A DNA stretch of 64,000 nt from Streptomyces sp. SPB162 (GCF_029504575.1 NZ_JAQFII010000001.1:5835001-5899000), one strand, 5' to 3'. Positions 18,431 through 27,734 are shown, counted from the stretch's first letter. Numbers and translations are program-made. The notes: generated from the sequence alone by a model not told the origin.

Positions 18431-20335
18431 ATGAGCGCATGCCCCGGCACGAACGCCGACCCTGGTGCCTACAGCACACCGGGGGCGGCCGGCATGGTCC
18501 CGCAGGACACGTCGACCGTCCCCGTCAGCCCCGTCGGCACGGCCGTCCAGGAGGGCCCGTCCCACGTGCCGCCGCAGACGCGGCGGATCCCGTCGCCGCA
18601 TGCCGGGCCGGATCCCCTCGAAGCGCCCGACGCCTACGCGGCGGCCGACTCGGCGTCGATCGAGAGCCTGCTGCGCTGCTGGGTGCGCGAGAACGGGCTC
18701 ACCCAGCCGCGGGACGGGGTGCTGCGCGTGGCGCTGCCCGCCAGCGCCACCGGCTTCGACGTCGGGGTCAGGCACTGGTCGGCGACCGGGCACCACCGGT
18801 TCGGCCGCGTACGGCTCGCCTTCGACCAGGCACCGCTGGCCGCCGTCTGCCTGGCGGCGCTGCTGGCGCGCGAGGCCGGCACGGACCCGGCCGGGGGCAC
18901 GGACCTGATCGGCCGGGTCGCCGACTCCGCCCGCCGGACGGCCCGGTTCATCACCGACCGGCGGGAGCGCCCCGAGGCGCCCGCCGGTACGGACCCGTTC
19001 CTCGAAACCGAGCAGTCGCTCATCCTGGGCCACCCCCTGCACCCCACGCCCAAGGGCAGGGAGGGGCTCTCCGAGGTGGAGGCCCGCGCCTACTCGCCAG
19101 AACTGCGCGGTTCCTTCCCGCTCCACTGGTTCGCCGTCGACCGCTCCCTGATCGCGTCCGACTCCGCCTGGACGGTACGCGGCCGCACCGTTCCCGCCGA
19201 GCGGCTCCTCGCCGACCTCGCGGGCCCGGGCCTCGACCTCCCGGACGGCGCCGCGGCCCTGCCGCTGCACCCCTGGCAGGCCCGCGAGGTGCGGCACCGG
19301 CCCGAGGTGCGGGAGCTCCTCGAGACGGGACGGCTGCGCGACCTCGGCCCGCTCGGCGAGCCCTGGCACCCGACGTCCTCCGTACGGACGGTGTACCGGT
19401 CGGGCGCCCCCGCGATGCTGAAGCTCTCGCTGGCGCTGCGCATCACCAACTCCCGCCGCGAGAACCTCCGCAAGGAGCTGCGGCGCGGCACGGAGGTCCA
19501 CCGGCTGCTGCGCAGCGGACTCGCCGAGCGGTGGCGCGCCGCGCACCCCGGCTTCGACATCGTCCGCGACCCGGCGTGGCTCGCGGTGAACGAGCCCGGC
19601 GGAGAGCCGCTGCAGGGCCTGGACGTGGTGCTGCGGCACAACCCGTTCGGCCCCGGCGACCAGGCCCACTGCCTGGCCGGTCTCACCTCGCCGCGCCCCT
19701 GGCCCGGGCTGCCCGAGCCCGCCCTGCGCTCGCGGCTGGCCGATCTCGTCGGCCGCCTCGCGGGCCGCACCGGGCGGCCGCCCGCGGCCGTGGCCGCCGA
19801 GTGGTTCCTGCGCTACCTGGACGCCGTCGTCCGCCCCGTCCTGTGGCTCGACGGGGAGGCGGGGGTCGCCCTGGAGGCCCACCAGCAGAACACCCTCGTG
19901 CTGCTGGACGCGCACGGCTGGCCCTCCGGCGGCCGCTACCGGGACAACCAGGGCTACTACTTCCGCGAGTCGCACCGGACCGCGCTGGAGCGGCGGCTGC
20001 CCGGGATCGGCGCGGAGAGCGACACCTTCGTCCCGGACTCCATCGCCGACGAGCGCTTCGCCTACTACCTCGGAATCAACAACGTCCTCGGCCTGATCGG
20101 CGCGTTCGGATCCCAGGAGCTGGCCGACGAGAGCCTGCTCCTCGCCGCCTTCCGCCGGTTCCTGGGCCAGATGGCGGCCACCGGCCGCTCACGGCTGCCC
20201 GCCCAGCTGCTCGGGGCCGCGACACTGCGCTGCAAAGCGAACCTGCTGACCCGCTTGCACGGTATGGATGAACTCGTCGGCCCGGTCGACACCCAGTCCG
20301 TCTACGTGACGATCCGCAATCCGCTGGCCGCCTGA
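18431..20335 (+). CDS. IucA/IucC-family NIS siderophore synthetase (first of two)
   Basis: This 634-residue synthetase would use ATP to join a carboxylate, probably citrate, to an amine or hydroxylamine through an acyl-adenylate. Family motifs are GHPLHPTPKGREG at about residues 200-212, KLSLALRITNSRREN at about 331-345, EAHQQNTLVLL at about 481 and YYLGINN near 540. The first 60 residues are Pro/Gly-rich and probably disordered. It starts 75 bases after the aminotransferase and ends 27 bases before the acyltransferase, so all four genes probably form one operon. Whether it is type A or another NIS type cannot be settled from motifs alone. Confidence 0.88.
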   Translation: MSACPGTNADPGAYSTPGAAGMVPQDTSTVPVSPVGTAVQEGPSHVPPQTRRIPSPHAGPDPLEAPDAYAAADSASIESLLRCWVRENGLTQPRDGVLRVALPASATGFDVGVRHWSATGHHRFGRVRLAFDQAPLAAVCLAALLAREAGTDPAGGTDLIGRVADSARRTARFITDRRERPEAPAGTDPFLETEQSLILGHPLHPTPKGREGLSEVEARAYSPELRGSFPLHWFAVDRSLIASDSAWTVRGRTVPAERLLADLAGPGLDLPDGAAALPLHPWQAREVRHRPEVRELLETGRLRDLGPLGEPWHPTSSVRTVYRSGAPAMLKLSLALRITNSRRENLRKELRRGTEVHRLLRSGLAERWRAAHPGFDIVRDPAWLAVNEPGGEPLQGLDVVLRHNPFGPGDQAHCLAGLTSPRPWPGLPEPALRSRLADLVGRLAGRTGRPPAAVAAEWFLRYLDAVVRPVLWLDGEAGVALEAHQQNTLVLLDAHGWPSGGRYRDNQGYYFRESHRTALERRLPGIGAESDTFVPDSIADERFAYYLGINNVLGLIGAFGSQELADESLLLAAFRRFLGQMAATGRSRLPAQLLGAATLRCKANLLTRLHGMDELVGPVDTQSVYVTIRNPLAA

Positions 20336-20362
20336 GCGGTCCGACCAGGAGAGGAGGGAGCC

Positions 20363-21055
20363 GTGCTGCCGCCCGCCGACTCCACCACCGGGGACACCCT
20401 GGACCTGAACCTGTCCGACGAAGTCCTCGCCCTCTTCAACGCGCCGGATCCGGCGCGGTCCCCCGAGGCGCCGGGAGCGGACGACGGTCTGCTCGGCGGT
20501 GTCGCGGCCTGGGGCCCGATGGCCACTCGGAGGGGCACTTTCCAGCTCGTCCCCGTGACCGTCGAGCGCGACCTGCCGATGATCTCCGGCTGGATGAACG
20601 ACCCGGCGGTCGCCGAGTTCTGGGAGCTGGCCGGAGAAGCGCGGATCACCGAGCGGCATCTGCGCGCCCAACTCGACGGCGACGGGCGCAGCGTCCCCTG
20701 CCTCGGGGTCCTGGACGGCACCCCCATGAGCTACTGGGAGATCTACCGGGCCGATCTCGACCCGGTCGCCCGCTACTACCCCTCCCGCCCCCACGACACC
20801 GGGGTGCACCTGCTCATCGGGACGGTCGGCAACCGGGCGCGCGGCCTGGGCGGCACGCTGCTGCGTGCCGTCGCGGACCTCGTCCTGGACCGCCGGCCGG
20901 CGTGCGCGCGCGTCATCGCGGAACCCGATCTGCGCAACGCCCCCTCCGTCGCCGCGTTCCTCTCCGCGGGGTACCGGTTCTCCGCCGAGATGGAGCTGCC
21001 CGGCAAACGGGCGGCTCTGATGATCCGCGACCGCGCCGTGCGGCATCTCCTCTGA
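20363..21055 (+). CDS. Siderophore-type GNAT N-acyltransferase (IucB/RhbD-like)
   Basis: This 230-residue protein carries the AlcB-type acyltransferase domain at about residues 60-215. The visible pattern is ISGWMNDPAVAEFWELAG, MSYWEIYRADLDPVARYY, TGVHLLIGTVGNRARGLGG (acyl-CoA loop) and CARVIAEPDLRN. Relatives acylate the N-hydroxy-amine arm of hydroxamate siderophores. No N-hydroxylase gene is present in the cluster, so either a monooxygenase elsewhere supplies the substrate or the enzyme acetylates a plain amine. GTG at 20363 has GGAGAGGAGGG just upstream. Confidence 0.82.
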   Translation: MLPPADSTTGDTLDLNLSDEVLALFNAPDPARSPEAPGADDGLLGGVAAWGPMATRRGTFQLVPVTVERDLPMISGWMNDPAVAEFWELAGEARITERHLRAQLDGDGRSVPCLGVLDGTPMSYWEIYRADLDPVARYYPSRPHDTGVHLLIGTVGNRARGLGGTLLRAVADLVLDRRPACARVIAEPDLRNAPSVAAFLSAGYRFSAEMELPGKRAALMIRDRAVRHLL

Positions 21056-21149
21056 CCGCTCCGCTTCCCGAGGTCCGACCTCCCGGGCCCATCGAGACCT
21101 CCGCCGTCCCCTGTCCGCGCCGCGCCGTTCACGCAGAGGAGCACCGACC

Positions 21150-22934
21150 ATGCCCATCCGACCCCCGCTCCGAGGCACCGGCTGGCAGGTCGCCGGCCGC
21201 CGCATGCTGGCCAAGATGCTCGCCGAGTACGCGTACGAGGCCGTCATCACCCCTGAACCGGACCCGGACGCCGATCCCGGCACGGACACCGGAAGCGGGG
21301 CTTCGCCCTACCGGCTGGCGCTGCGCGACGACGTCGTCTACCGGTTCCGCGCCCGCCGCGGCGCCTACGGCAGCTGGTACGTGGACGCGGGCTCCATCAC
21401 GCCGACCGGCGACCCGCTGCACTTCCTCGCCCACGCGCACGACACCGTGCTGAACCTGGCGGGCGACACCACGGGGCATCAGATCCGCGAACTGCTGGCG
21501 ACCCTGGCGGCCGACGTCCGGCTCGACGCCACGGCGGTCACCGCCGCCGAGCTCGCCGCACTCGACTACGCCGACCTCGAAGGTCACCAGACCGGCCATC
21601 CCTGGCTCGTCGCCAACAAGGGGCGGCTCGGCTTCTCCGCCGCCGACGCCGTCCTGTGGGCCCCCGAAGCCCGCCGGCACCACCACCTCCCCTGGATCGC
21701 CGTCCACCACGACCTCGCCCGGTACCGGGGCGTCACCGGCCTCGACACCCCCGACCGGCTCTACGCCGGGGAACTCTCCCCGGACGTCCGCGCCGCCTTC
21801 ACCCGCACCATCACCGACCAGGGGCGCGACCCCGCCGACTACCTCCTCTTACCCGTCCACCCATGGCAGTGGGAGGAGACGATCGCACCCCTCTTCGCCG
21901 CCCATCTCGCCGACGGTTCCATCCTGCCCCTCGGCACTGACAACGACCTGCGGCTGCCCCAGCAGTCGATCAGGACCTTTCTCAACACCAGCCGCCCGGA
22001 CGGGCTCACGGTCAAACTGCCGCTCTCCGTCCTCAACACCCTGGTCTGGCGCGGACTGCCCACCGAACGGACCCTCGCGGCGCCCGCGGTCACCGCCTGG
22101 GTGCACGGAGTGCGGGACGCCGATCCGTTCCTGCGCGACGAGACCCGGGTGATCCTGCTCGGGGAGGTCGCCTCGATCACCGTCGAACATCCGCTGTACG
22201 ACCGGATCCAGGGCGTGCCCTACCAGTACCGCGAACTCCTCGGCTGCATCTGGCGCGAGCCGCTCACCGGCCGGCTCGCCCCCGGCGAGCGGGCCCGTAC
22301 GCTCGCGGCCCTGCTGCACACCGACCGCGTCGGGCGCTCCTTCACCGCCGAGCTCGTCGACCGCTCCGGTCTGCCACCGCACGTCTGGCTGCGGCACCTG
22401 TTCGCGAGCCTGCTGCCCCCGTTGCTGCACTTCCTGTACCGGTACGGGACGGTCTTCTCGCCGCACGGCGAGAACGCGATCGTCGTCTTCGACGAGCACG
22501 ACGTTCCCGTCCGGCTCGCCGTCAAGGACTTCGTCGACGACATCAACGTTTCCGCGGAGCCGCTGCCGGAGCACGACACCATGCCCGCGGACGTCCGCGC
22601 GGTGCTGCTCACCGAACCCCCTTCCTTCCTCACGCAGTTCATCCACTCGGGGCTCTTCATCGGGGTGTTCCGCTACCTCGCGCCGCTGTGCGAGGACCAG
22701 TTGGGCGTCCCGGAGGGCGACTTCTGGGCACTGGTCCGCGAGACGGTGCTGCGGCACCAGGACCACTTCCCCGAGCTGAAGGAGCGGTTCGCGACCTTCG
22801 ACCTGCTCACCCCGCGGATCGACCGGCTGTGCCTCAACCGCAACCGGCTGCACCTCGACGGGTACCGGGACCGCCCCGACCGCCCCCACGCCGCCGTCCA
22901 CGGCACGGTCCACAACCCCCTGAGCGGCCCCTGA
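21150..22934 (+). CDS. IucA/IucC-family NIS siderophore synthetase (second), with a TTA codon
   Basis: This 594-residue NIS synthetase has GHQTGHPWLVANKGRLGF at about residues 148-165, LLLPVHPWQWEE at about 232-243, KLPLSVLNTLVWRGLPTER near 290, HGENAIVVF at about 441 and KDFVDDINVS near 459. It would catalyse the second amide bond that completes the siderophore. It follows the acyltransferase by 94 bases with a GAGGAGC ribosome-binding site. Codon 234 (bases 21849-21851) is TTA, the only one I found in any gene of this window. In Streptomyces such codons make translation depend on the bldA tRNA. There is no exporter or uptake gene downstream. Confidence 0.88.
   Translation: MPIRPPLRGTGWQVAGRRMLAKMLAEYAYEAVITPEPDPDADPGTDTGSGASPYRLALRDDVVYRFRARRGAYGSWYVDAGSITPTGDPLHFLAHAHDTVLNLAGDTTGHQIRELLATLAADVRLDATAVTAAELAALDYADLEGHQTGHPWLVANKGRLGFSAADAVLWAPEARRHHHLPWIAVHHDLARYRGVTGLDTPDRLYAGELSPDVRAAFTRTITDQGRDPADYLLLPVHPWQWEETIAPLFAAHLADGSILPLGTDNDLRLPQQSIRTFLNTSRPDGLTVKLPLSVLNTLVWRGLPTERTLAAPAVTAWVHGVRDADPFLRDETRVILLGEVASITVEHPLYDRIQGVPYQYRELLGCIWREPLTGRLAPGERARTLAALLHTDRVGRSFTAELVDRSGLPPHVWLRHLFASLLPPLLHFLYRYGTVFSPHGENAIVVFDEHDVPVRLAVKDFVDDINVSAEPLPEHDTMPADVRAVLLTEPPSFLTQFIHSGLFIGVFRYLAPLCEDQLGVPEGDFWALVRETVLRHQDHFPELKERFATFDLLTPRIDRLCLNRNRLHLDGYRDRPDRPHAAVHGTVHNPLSGP
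21849..21851 (+). promoter_or_regulatory. TTA leucine codon in NIS synthetase gene (possible bldA control)
   Basis: Reading the frame as GAC TAC CTC CTC TTA CCC gives DYLLLP. Leucine is otherwise coded by CTC or CTG across the neighbouring genes. TTA is decoded only by the developmentally limited bldA tRNA in Streptomyces. Confidence 0.8.
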
Positions 22935-23012
22935 AACCCGCTGCGTGCTCCGCGCGGGGTGACGGGTGGGGATACCGTGTCGGCACACCACGGGAGCGGG
23001 GGGCGGGGCGCG

Positions 23013-23486
23013 ATGGGCGATGACGAGGGCGCCGGCCGGCCGTGCCCGGAATGCGGCCTCGCCGGCGCCGTCACCGGCCAACTTGTCTGCCGCGGCTGCT
23101 GCGTACCGTTCTCGCTGATGGCGGCGCCCGTGAAGGGAGGCCCGTCGCCGGTGCCGGGCGTCACCCGCCGCGACGCGCCCGGCCGTGTGCTGCGGCTCGT
23201 CTTCCCCGACGGCGCGGCGGTCGTCGAGCCGGGCGGCCGGATCCGGCTCGGCCGGGATCCGCGGCAGTGCCCCTCCGTGCGCTTCCTCGTCGGCCGCGAC
23301 AACCTGTCCCGGCTCCACGCGAGCGTCGGAGTCGACCCCGACGGCTCCGCCTGGATCACCGACGAGGGCTCGACCAACGGCACCTTCGTGCGCGGCACCC
23401 GGATCCCCGCGGGCGAGCGGGTGGAGCTGCGCCCGGGTGACGCGTTGCGGCTGGCCGCCGATGTCACGGCGCGGGTGGAGTCCTGA
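23013..23486 (+). CDS. FHA-domain protein with N-terminal zinc-ribbon-like cysteines
   Basis: This protein of about 157 residues has two cysteine pairs near its N-terminus (CPECG and CRGCC), which suggest a zinc ribbon. An FHA domain at about residues 70-155 shows the family pattern IRLGRD, NLSRLHASV and DEGSTNGTFVRGTRI. FHA domains bind phosphothreonine. The convergent gene, overlapping by 23 bases, encodes a Ser/Thr kinase, so this may be a substrate or effector of that kinase (inference from position). ATG at 23013 was chosen because the GGCGGGG stretch before it can serve as a ribosome-binding site. GTG codons at 22959 and 22977 are alternatives. Confidence 0.8.
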   Translation: MGDDEGAGRPCPECGLAGAVTGQLVCRGCCVPFSLMAAPVKGGPSPVPGVTRRDAPGRVLRLVFPDGAAVVEPGGRIRLGRDPRQCPSVRFLVGRDNLSRLHASVGVDPDGSAWITDEGSTNGTFVRGTRIPAGERVELRPGDALRLAADVTARVES

Positions 23487-24726
23487 CCGCCGCGTAGGAC
23501 GTCACGCAGCGGGCCAGCGGGTGGTCGGGACCGAGTGCCGCCTCCGTACGCGCGGAGAGGTCCGTCAGCCGTCGGACGACCGTCGCGGGGCCGTTGAGCC
23601 CCTCCAGGACGCGCGCCCGGCCGAACAGCGCGGCGAACGCGGCCGGTTCGCTCTCCCCGCCCGTCCTGCCGAGCTGCTGGTACAGATTCCAGTAGCAGCG
23701 GTCGGCGTCGCCGAACCGGCCCGCCGCGAGCAGCCGTTCGGCCTCCTCCAGCCGTGACCAGGCGCTGTCCAGCGGGCCGCGGTCCAGCACGGTCGGCGTC
23801 CTGGGCACGTCCTGGTGCGGAGTCCCCGGACGTTCCGGAGGCTTCACAAGGGTCTCGGACCGCGCGGGCCGCACCGCGGCGCGCAGCCGCTCCGCGGTCT
23901 GCGCGGCACCGGCCGGCCGGTCCGCCGGGTCCTTGGCGAGCAGCGCGTGCACCACCTCGGCGAGCGCGGCGGGAACGTCGGGGCGACGGGCGGCCAGCCG
24001 CTCCGGCACCTCGTGCACATGGCGGTAGGCGTAGCCGACGGTGTTCCCCGCCGAGAAGGGCGGCGCCGCCGCCAGCAGCGCGTAGAGCACGCACCCCAGC
24101 GAGTACAGGTCGGACCGGCCGGTCACTTCTCCCCCCAGCGCCTGCTCGGGGGAGAAGTACGGCGGGGAGCCCAGCATGGACATCGGCCCGGTGTACCGGG
24201 TGACGTCCGCGTCCCGCTCCGCGACCAGCCCGAAGTCGCAGATCTTGACGGTGCCGTCGGCCACCAGCATCAGGTTCTCCGGCTTGATGTCCCGGTGGAC
24301 CAGCCCCTGGCCGTGCGCGTGCTCCAGCCCCGCGCAGATCTGGACGCCGTACGCCACGACGTCGGCGACCGGCAGGGCGCCCCGCTCCGCCAGGACCTGC
24401 CGCAGGTCCTGGCCGCGCAGCAGCTCCATCACGATGAACGGCGACCCGGCGTGCTCGCCCGCGTCATGGACGGCGGCCACGTTCGGATGGCTGAGCCGCG
24501 CCGCGGCCGTCGCCTCCCGGCGGAACCTGCCCTGCCGCGCCGACCGCTCCCCGTCCGCCCACTCGGGGCGCAGCGTCAGCACCTTGACGGCCACCTGCCG
24601 GCCGAGCGCCTGGTCGGCCGCCGAGTACACCTGCCCGAAGCCGCCGCCACCCAGCGCGACCTCCAGCCGGTACCGGCCGTTGAGGACGGTTCCCACGCCG
24701 ATATCCCTCGCGGACTCGAACGACAT
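23464..24726 (-). CDS. Soluble Ser/Thr protein kinase with C-terminal helical domain
   Basis: This 420-residue kinase begins with a complete Hanks-type domain at about residues 18-280: LGGGGFGQVY, VAVKVL, HRDIKPENLM, CDFGLV, SPEQALGG in place of APE, and SDLYSLGCVLY. No membrane helix is visible, unlike most PknB-type kinases. A Pro-rich linker leads to a C-terminal region (about 320-415) of helices such as LEEAERLLAAGRFGDADRCYWNL, which looks TPR-like. It faces the FHA gene tail-to-tail and overlaps it by 23 bases. Confidence 0.88.
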   Translation of the reverse strand: MSFESARDIGVGTVLNGRYRLEVALGGGGFGQVYSAADQALGRQVAVKVLTLRPEWADGERSARQGRFRREATAAARLSHPNVAAVHDAGEHAGSPFIVMELLRGQDLRQVLAERGALPVADVVAYGVQICAGLEHAHGQGLVHRDIKPENLMLVADGTVKICDFGLVAERDADVTRYTGPMSMLGSPPYFSPEQALGGEVTGRSDLYSLGCVLYALLAAAPPFSAGNTVGYAYRHVHEVPERLAARRPDVPAALAEVVHALLAKDPADRPAGAAQTAERLRAAVRPARSETLVKPPERPGTPHQDVPRTPTVLDRGPLDSAWSRLEEAERLLAAGRFGDADRCYWNLYQQLGRTGGESEPAAFAALFGRARVLEGLNGPATVVRRLTDLSARTEAALGPDHPLARCVTSYAAVRTPPAP

Positions 24727-24829
24727 GCGCCAGAAGTTAGCACCGGGCGTCGGATCGCGTACGACGAACGATCACCGGGTCCGGATGCGGGACCGCGTTG
24801 TCAGTGCGCACCCTTAGTCTGGTTTCCCT

Positions 24830-26896
24830 ATGACGAAGCCCGCCCTCACCGAACTCCTCCACGCCGCCGTCACCGCCGTCGGCGGCGTGGAGCGCCCCGG
24901 CCAGGTCACGATGGCCCAGGCCGTCGAGACCGCAGTGGACGACAACGCGCATCTGCTCGTCCAGGCCGGCACCGGCACCGGAAAGTCCCTCGGCTACCTG
25001 GTCCCCGCCCTCGCCCACGGCGAGCGGGTGGTGGTCGCGACCGCCACCCTCGCCCTGCAGCGGCAGCTGGTCGAGCGCGACCTGCCGCGCACCGTCCAGG
25101 CCCTGAAGCCGCTGCTGCGCCGTGAGCCGCAGTTCGCCATGCTCAAGGGCCGGTCGAACTACCTCTGCCTGCATCGGCTGCACGAAGGGGTGCCGCAGGA
25201 AGAGGAGGACGGCCTCTTCGACGTCTTCGAGGCCGCCGCGCCCACCAGCAAGCTCGGCAAGGACCTGCTCCGGCTGCGCGACTGGGCGGACGAGACCGAG
25301 ACCGGCGACCGGGACGGCCTCACCCCGGGCGTCTCCGACAAGGCCTGGTCGCAGATCTCCGTCACCTCGCGGGAATGCCTCGGCGCCACGAAGTGCGCCT
25401 ATGGCGCGGAGTGCTTCGCCGAGGCGGCCCGCGAGCGCGCCAAGCTGGCCGACGTGGTCGTCACCAACCACGCCCTGCTCGCCATCGACGCCATCGAGGG
25501 CGCGCCGGTGCTGCCCAGCCACGAGGTCCTGATCGTGGACGAGGCCCATGAGCTGGTCTCCCGCGTCACCGGCGTCGCGACCGGCGAGATCAGTCCCGGC
25601 AGCGTCAACCGCGCCGTCCGGCGGGCCGCGAAGCTCGTCAACGAGAAGGCCGCCGACGCGCTGCTCAGCGCCTCCGAGGGCTTCGAGCGGCTGATGGAAC
25701 TGGCGCTGCCCGGCCGTCTCGAGGAGATTCCGGAGGACCTCGGCTACGCGCTGGCGGCGCTGCGTGACGCCTGCCGCCAGGTGATCACCGCGATCGGCGA
25801 GACCCGCGACAAGTCGGTCCAGGACGAGAACGCGGTGCGCAAGCAGGCGCTCGCCTCGGTCGAGCACGTGCACGAGGTCGCCGAGCGCATCGTGCAGGGC
25901 TCCGAGTACGACGTGGTCTGGTGCGAGAGCCACGACCGGTTCGGTGCCTCGCTGCGGGTCGCCCCGCTCAGCGTCTCGGGCCTGCTGCGCGAGAAGCTCT
26001 TCACGGAACGTTCGGTGGTGCTCACCTCCGCCACCCTCAGACTCGGCGGCGACTTCAACGGCGTCGCGGCCTCGCTCGGGCTGGCTCCGGAGGGCGTCGA
26101 GGGCGAGGACGTGCCGCCGTGGAAGGGCATCGACGTCGGCTCGCCCTTCGACTACCCCAAGCAGGGCATCCTCTACGTCGCCAAGCACCTCGCCCAGCCG
26201 GGCCGTGACAGCCGCCGCGAGGACATGCTGGACGAGCTCGCCGAGCTGATCCAGGCGGCGGGCGGGCGCACGCTGGGGCTGTTCTCCTCCATGCGGGGCG
26301 CCCAGGCGGCGGCCGAGGAGCTACGGGGGCGGCTCGACAACCCCATCCTGCTGCAGGGCGAGGAGACGCTCGGGGAACTGATCCGTACGTTCTCCGAGGA
26401 CGCGGCGACCTGCCTGTTCGGCACGCTCTCGCTCTGGCAGGGGGTCGACGTGCCGGGAGTGAACTGCCAGCTGGTGGTGATGGACCGGATCCCGTTCCCG
26501 CGCCCGGACGACCCGCTGATGAGCGCGCGGCAGAAGGCGGTGGAGGAGCGCGGCGGGAACGGCTTCATGTCGGTGGCCGCCACGCACGCGGCGCTGCTGA
26601 TGGCGCAGGGCGCCGGCCGGCTGATCCGCGCCTCGGGCGACCGCGGCGTCGTCGCCGTGCTGGACCCCCGGCTCGCGACCGCGCGGTACGGCAGCTTCCT
26701 GCGGGCCGGGATGCCGGACCTCTGGTACACGACCGACCGCAACCAGGTGCGCCGCTCGTTGGCGGCCATCGACGCGACGGCGAACGCCATCGCCGAGACC
26801 GCGGAAGCGGTGACGGAGGAGGCGGTGGCCGAAGAGGTCGTGGAGGTCGTGGAGGTCGTGGAGAAGGTGGAGGAGGACGTACCCGCCGCGGGGTGA
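24830..26896 (+). CDS. DinG/XPD-type ATP-dependent DNA helicase
   Basis: This 688-residue superfamily 2 helicase has a Walker A motif AGTGTGKS at about residues 46-53 and a DEAH box (LIVDEAHELVSR) at about 235. Four cysteines are placed like the Fe-S ligands of XPD/DinG: one in NYLCLHRL and three in CLGATKCAYGAECF. The C-terminal half has LFSSMRGAQAAAEEL and the motif VI-like AQGAGRLIRASGDRGVVAVLDPR. It probably unwinds 5'-tailed or structured DNA in repair. The tail EEAVAEEVVEVVEVVEKVEED is acidic and repetitive. A possible -10 element TAGTCT lies at 24815-24820. I saw no LexA box in its short upstream region. Confidence 0.88.
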   Translation: MTKPALTELLHAAVTAVGGVERPGQVTMAQAVETAVDDNAHLLVQAGTGTGKSLGYLVPALAHGERVVVATATLALQRQLVERDLPRTVQALKPLLRREPQFAMLKGRSNYLCLHRLHEGVPQEEEDGLFDVFEAAAPTSKLGKDLLRLRDWADETETGDRDGLTPGVSDKAWSQISVTSRECLGATKCAYGAECFAEAARERAKLADVVVTNHALLAIDAIEGAPVLPSHEVLIVDEAHELVSRVTGVATGEISPGSVNRAVRRAAKLVNEKAADALLSASEGFERLMELALPGRLEEIPEDLGYALAALRDACRQVITAIGETRDKSVQDENAVRKQALASVEHVHEVAERIVQGSEYDVVWCESHDRFGASLRVAPLSVSGLLREKLFTERSVVLTSATLRLGGDFNGVAASLGLAPEGVEGEDVPPWKGIDVGSPFDYPKQGILYVAKHLAQPGRDSRREDMLDELAELIQAAGGRTLGLFSSMRGAQAAAEELRGRLDNPILLQGEETLGELIRTFSEDAATCLFGTLSLWQGVDVPGVNCQLVVMDRIPFPRPDDPLMSARQKAVEERGGNGFMSVAATHAALLMAQGAGRLIRASGDRGVVAVLDPRLATARYGSFLRAGMPDLWYTTDRNQVRRSLAAIDATANAIAETAEAVTEEAVAEEVVEVVEVVEKVEEDVPAAG

Positions 26897-26914
26897 CGCC
26901 GTCCGGACATGGCA

Positions 26915-26948
26915 GGGCCCCGGAACCGGCGCAGAGGTCCCGGGGCCC
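26915..26948. terminator. Terminator between convergent helicase and lexA genes
   Basis: GGGCCCCGGAACC (26915-26927) pairs with GGTCCCGGGGCCC (26936-26948) with one mismatch and an 8-base loop, between two convergent stops. Confidence 0.75.
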
Positions 26949-26963
26949 GGTCGTGGGGGTCGG

Positions 26964-27734
26964 TCAGACCCGGCGCAGCACCGCCACCACCTTGCCGAGG
27001 ATGGTCGCCTCGTCGCCGGGGATGGGCTGGTAAGCGGCATTGTGGGGGAGCAGCCAGACATGGCCGTCCTCGCGCTTGAAGCGCTTGACGGTCGCCTCGC
27101 CGTCGAGCATGGCGGCGACGATGTCGCCGTTCTCGGCGACGGGCTGACGGCGGACGGTGACCCAGTCCCCGTCGACGATGGCGGCCTCGATCATCGAGTC
27201 GCCGACCACCTTGAGGACGAACAGCTCGCCGTCACCCACCAGCTGGCGGGGAAGCGGGAAGACGTCCTCGACCGACTCCTCGGCGAGGATCGGCCCACCG
27301 GCGGCGATCCGGCCGACGAGCGGCACGTACGACGCGGAGGGCTTGCCGGTGGTGTCGGTCGGCTGCGAGTGCGTGGCGTCGGAGCCGCGGACCTCGTAGG
27401 CGCGCGGGCGGTGCGGGTCGCGGCGCAGGAATCCCTTGCGCTCCAGCGCCATCAGCTGGTGGGCGACCGAGGAGGTGCTGGACAGGCCGACGGCCTGACC
27501 GATCTCGCGCATGGACGGCGGGTAGCCGCGGCGCTGCACCGAATCGCGGATCACTTCGATGACCCGGCGCTGGCGGTCGGTGAGGCCGGAGCTGTCCGCA
27601 CGGATCCCGGGCGGGCGGCCGGGGAGGGAGCGGGCGGGCTTGGGCGTTTCGTCGTTCATCGCGTCCATCGGGCCGAGCCGATCCTGGGAGCGGTCCTGGG
27701 CGGTCAGTGCTGCGGTGTCTGCGGTGGTGGTCAC
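26964..27734 (-). CDS. lexA: LexA, repressor of the SOS response
   Basis: LexA represses DNA-damage genes and cleaves itself when RecA filaments form. The 256-residue protein has a winged-helix DNA-binding domain at about residues 50-115 ([33 protein letters not shown]). The cleavage site is Ala145-Gly146 in GRIAAGG. The catalytic pair is Ser180 ([10 protein letters not shown]) and Lys217 (EATVKRF). The first 40 residues are an actinobacterial extension. GTG at 27734 is preferred over an in-frame ATG at 27803 because GAGAGGGG lies just upstream. A LexA-type box and a plausible promoter lie 130-175 bases upstream, which fits autoregulation. Confidence 0.96.
   Translation of the reverse strand: MTTTADTAALTAQDRSQDRLGPMDAMNDETPKPARSLPGRPPGIRADSSGLTDRQRRVIEVIRDSVQRRGYPPSMREIGQAVGLSSTSSVAHQLMALERKGFLRRDPHRPRAYEVRGSDATHSQPTDTTGKPSASYVPLVGRIAAGGPILAEESVEDVFPLPRQLVGDGELFVLKVVGDSMIEAAIVDGDWVTVRRQPVAENGDIVAAMLDGEATVKRFKREDGHVWLLPHNAAYQPIPGDEATILGKVVAVLRRV

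Noticed and set aside
16841-19975. A 1044-codon open frame on the minus strand opposite the aminotransferase and first NIS synthetase
   Set aside because: Both strands cannot be conserved here, and only the + strand shows family motifs and ribosome-binding sites.
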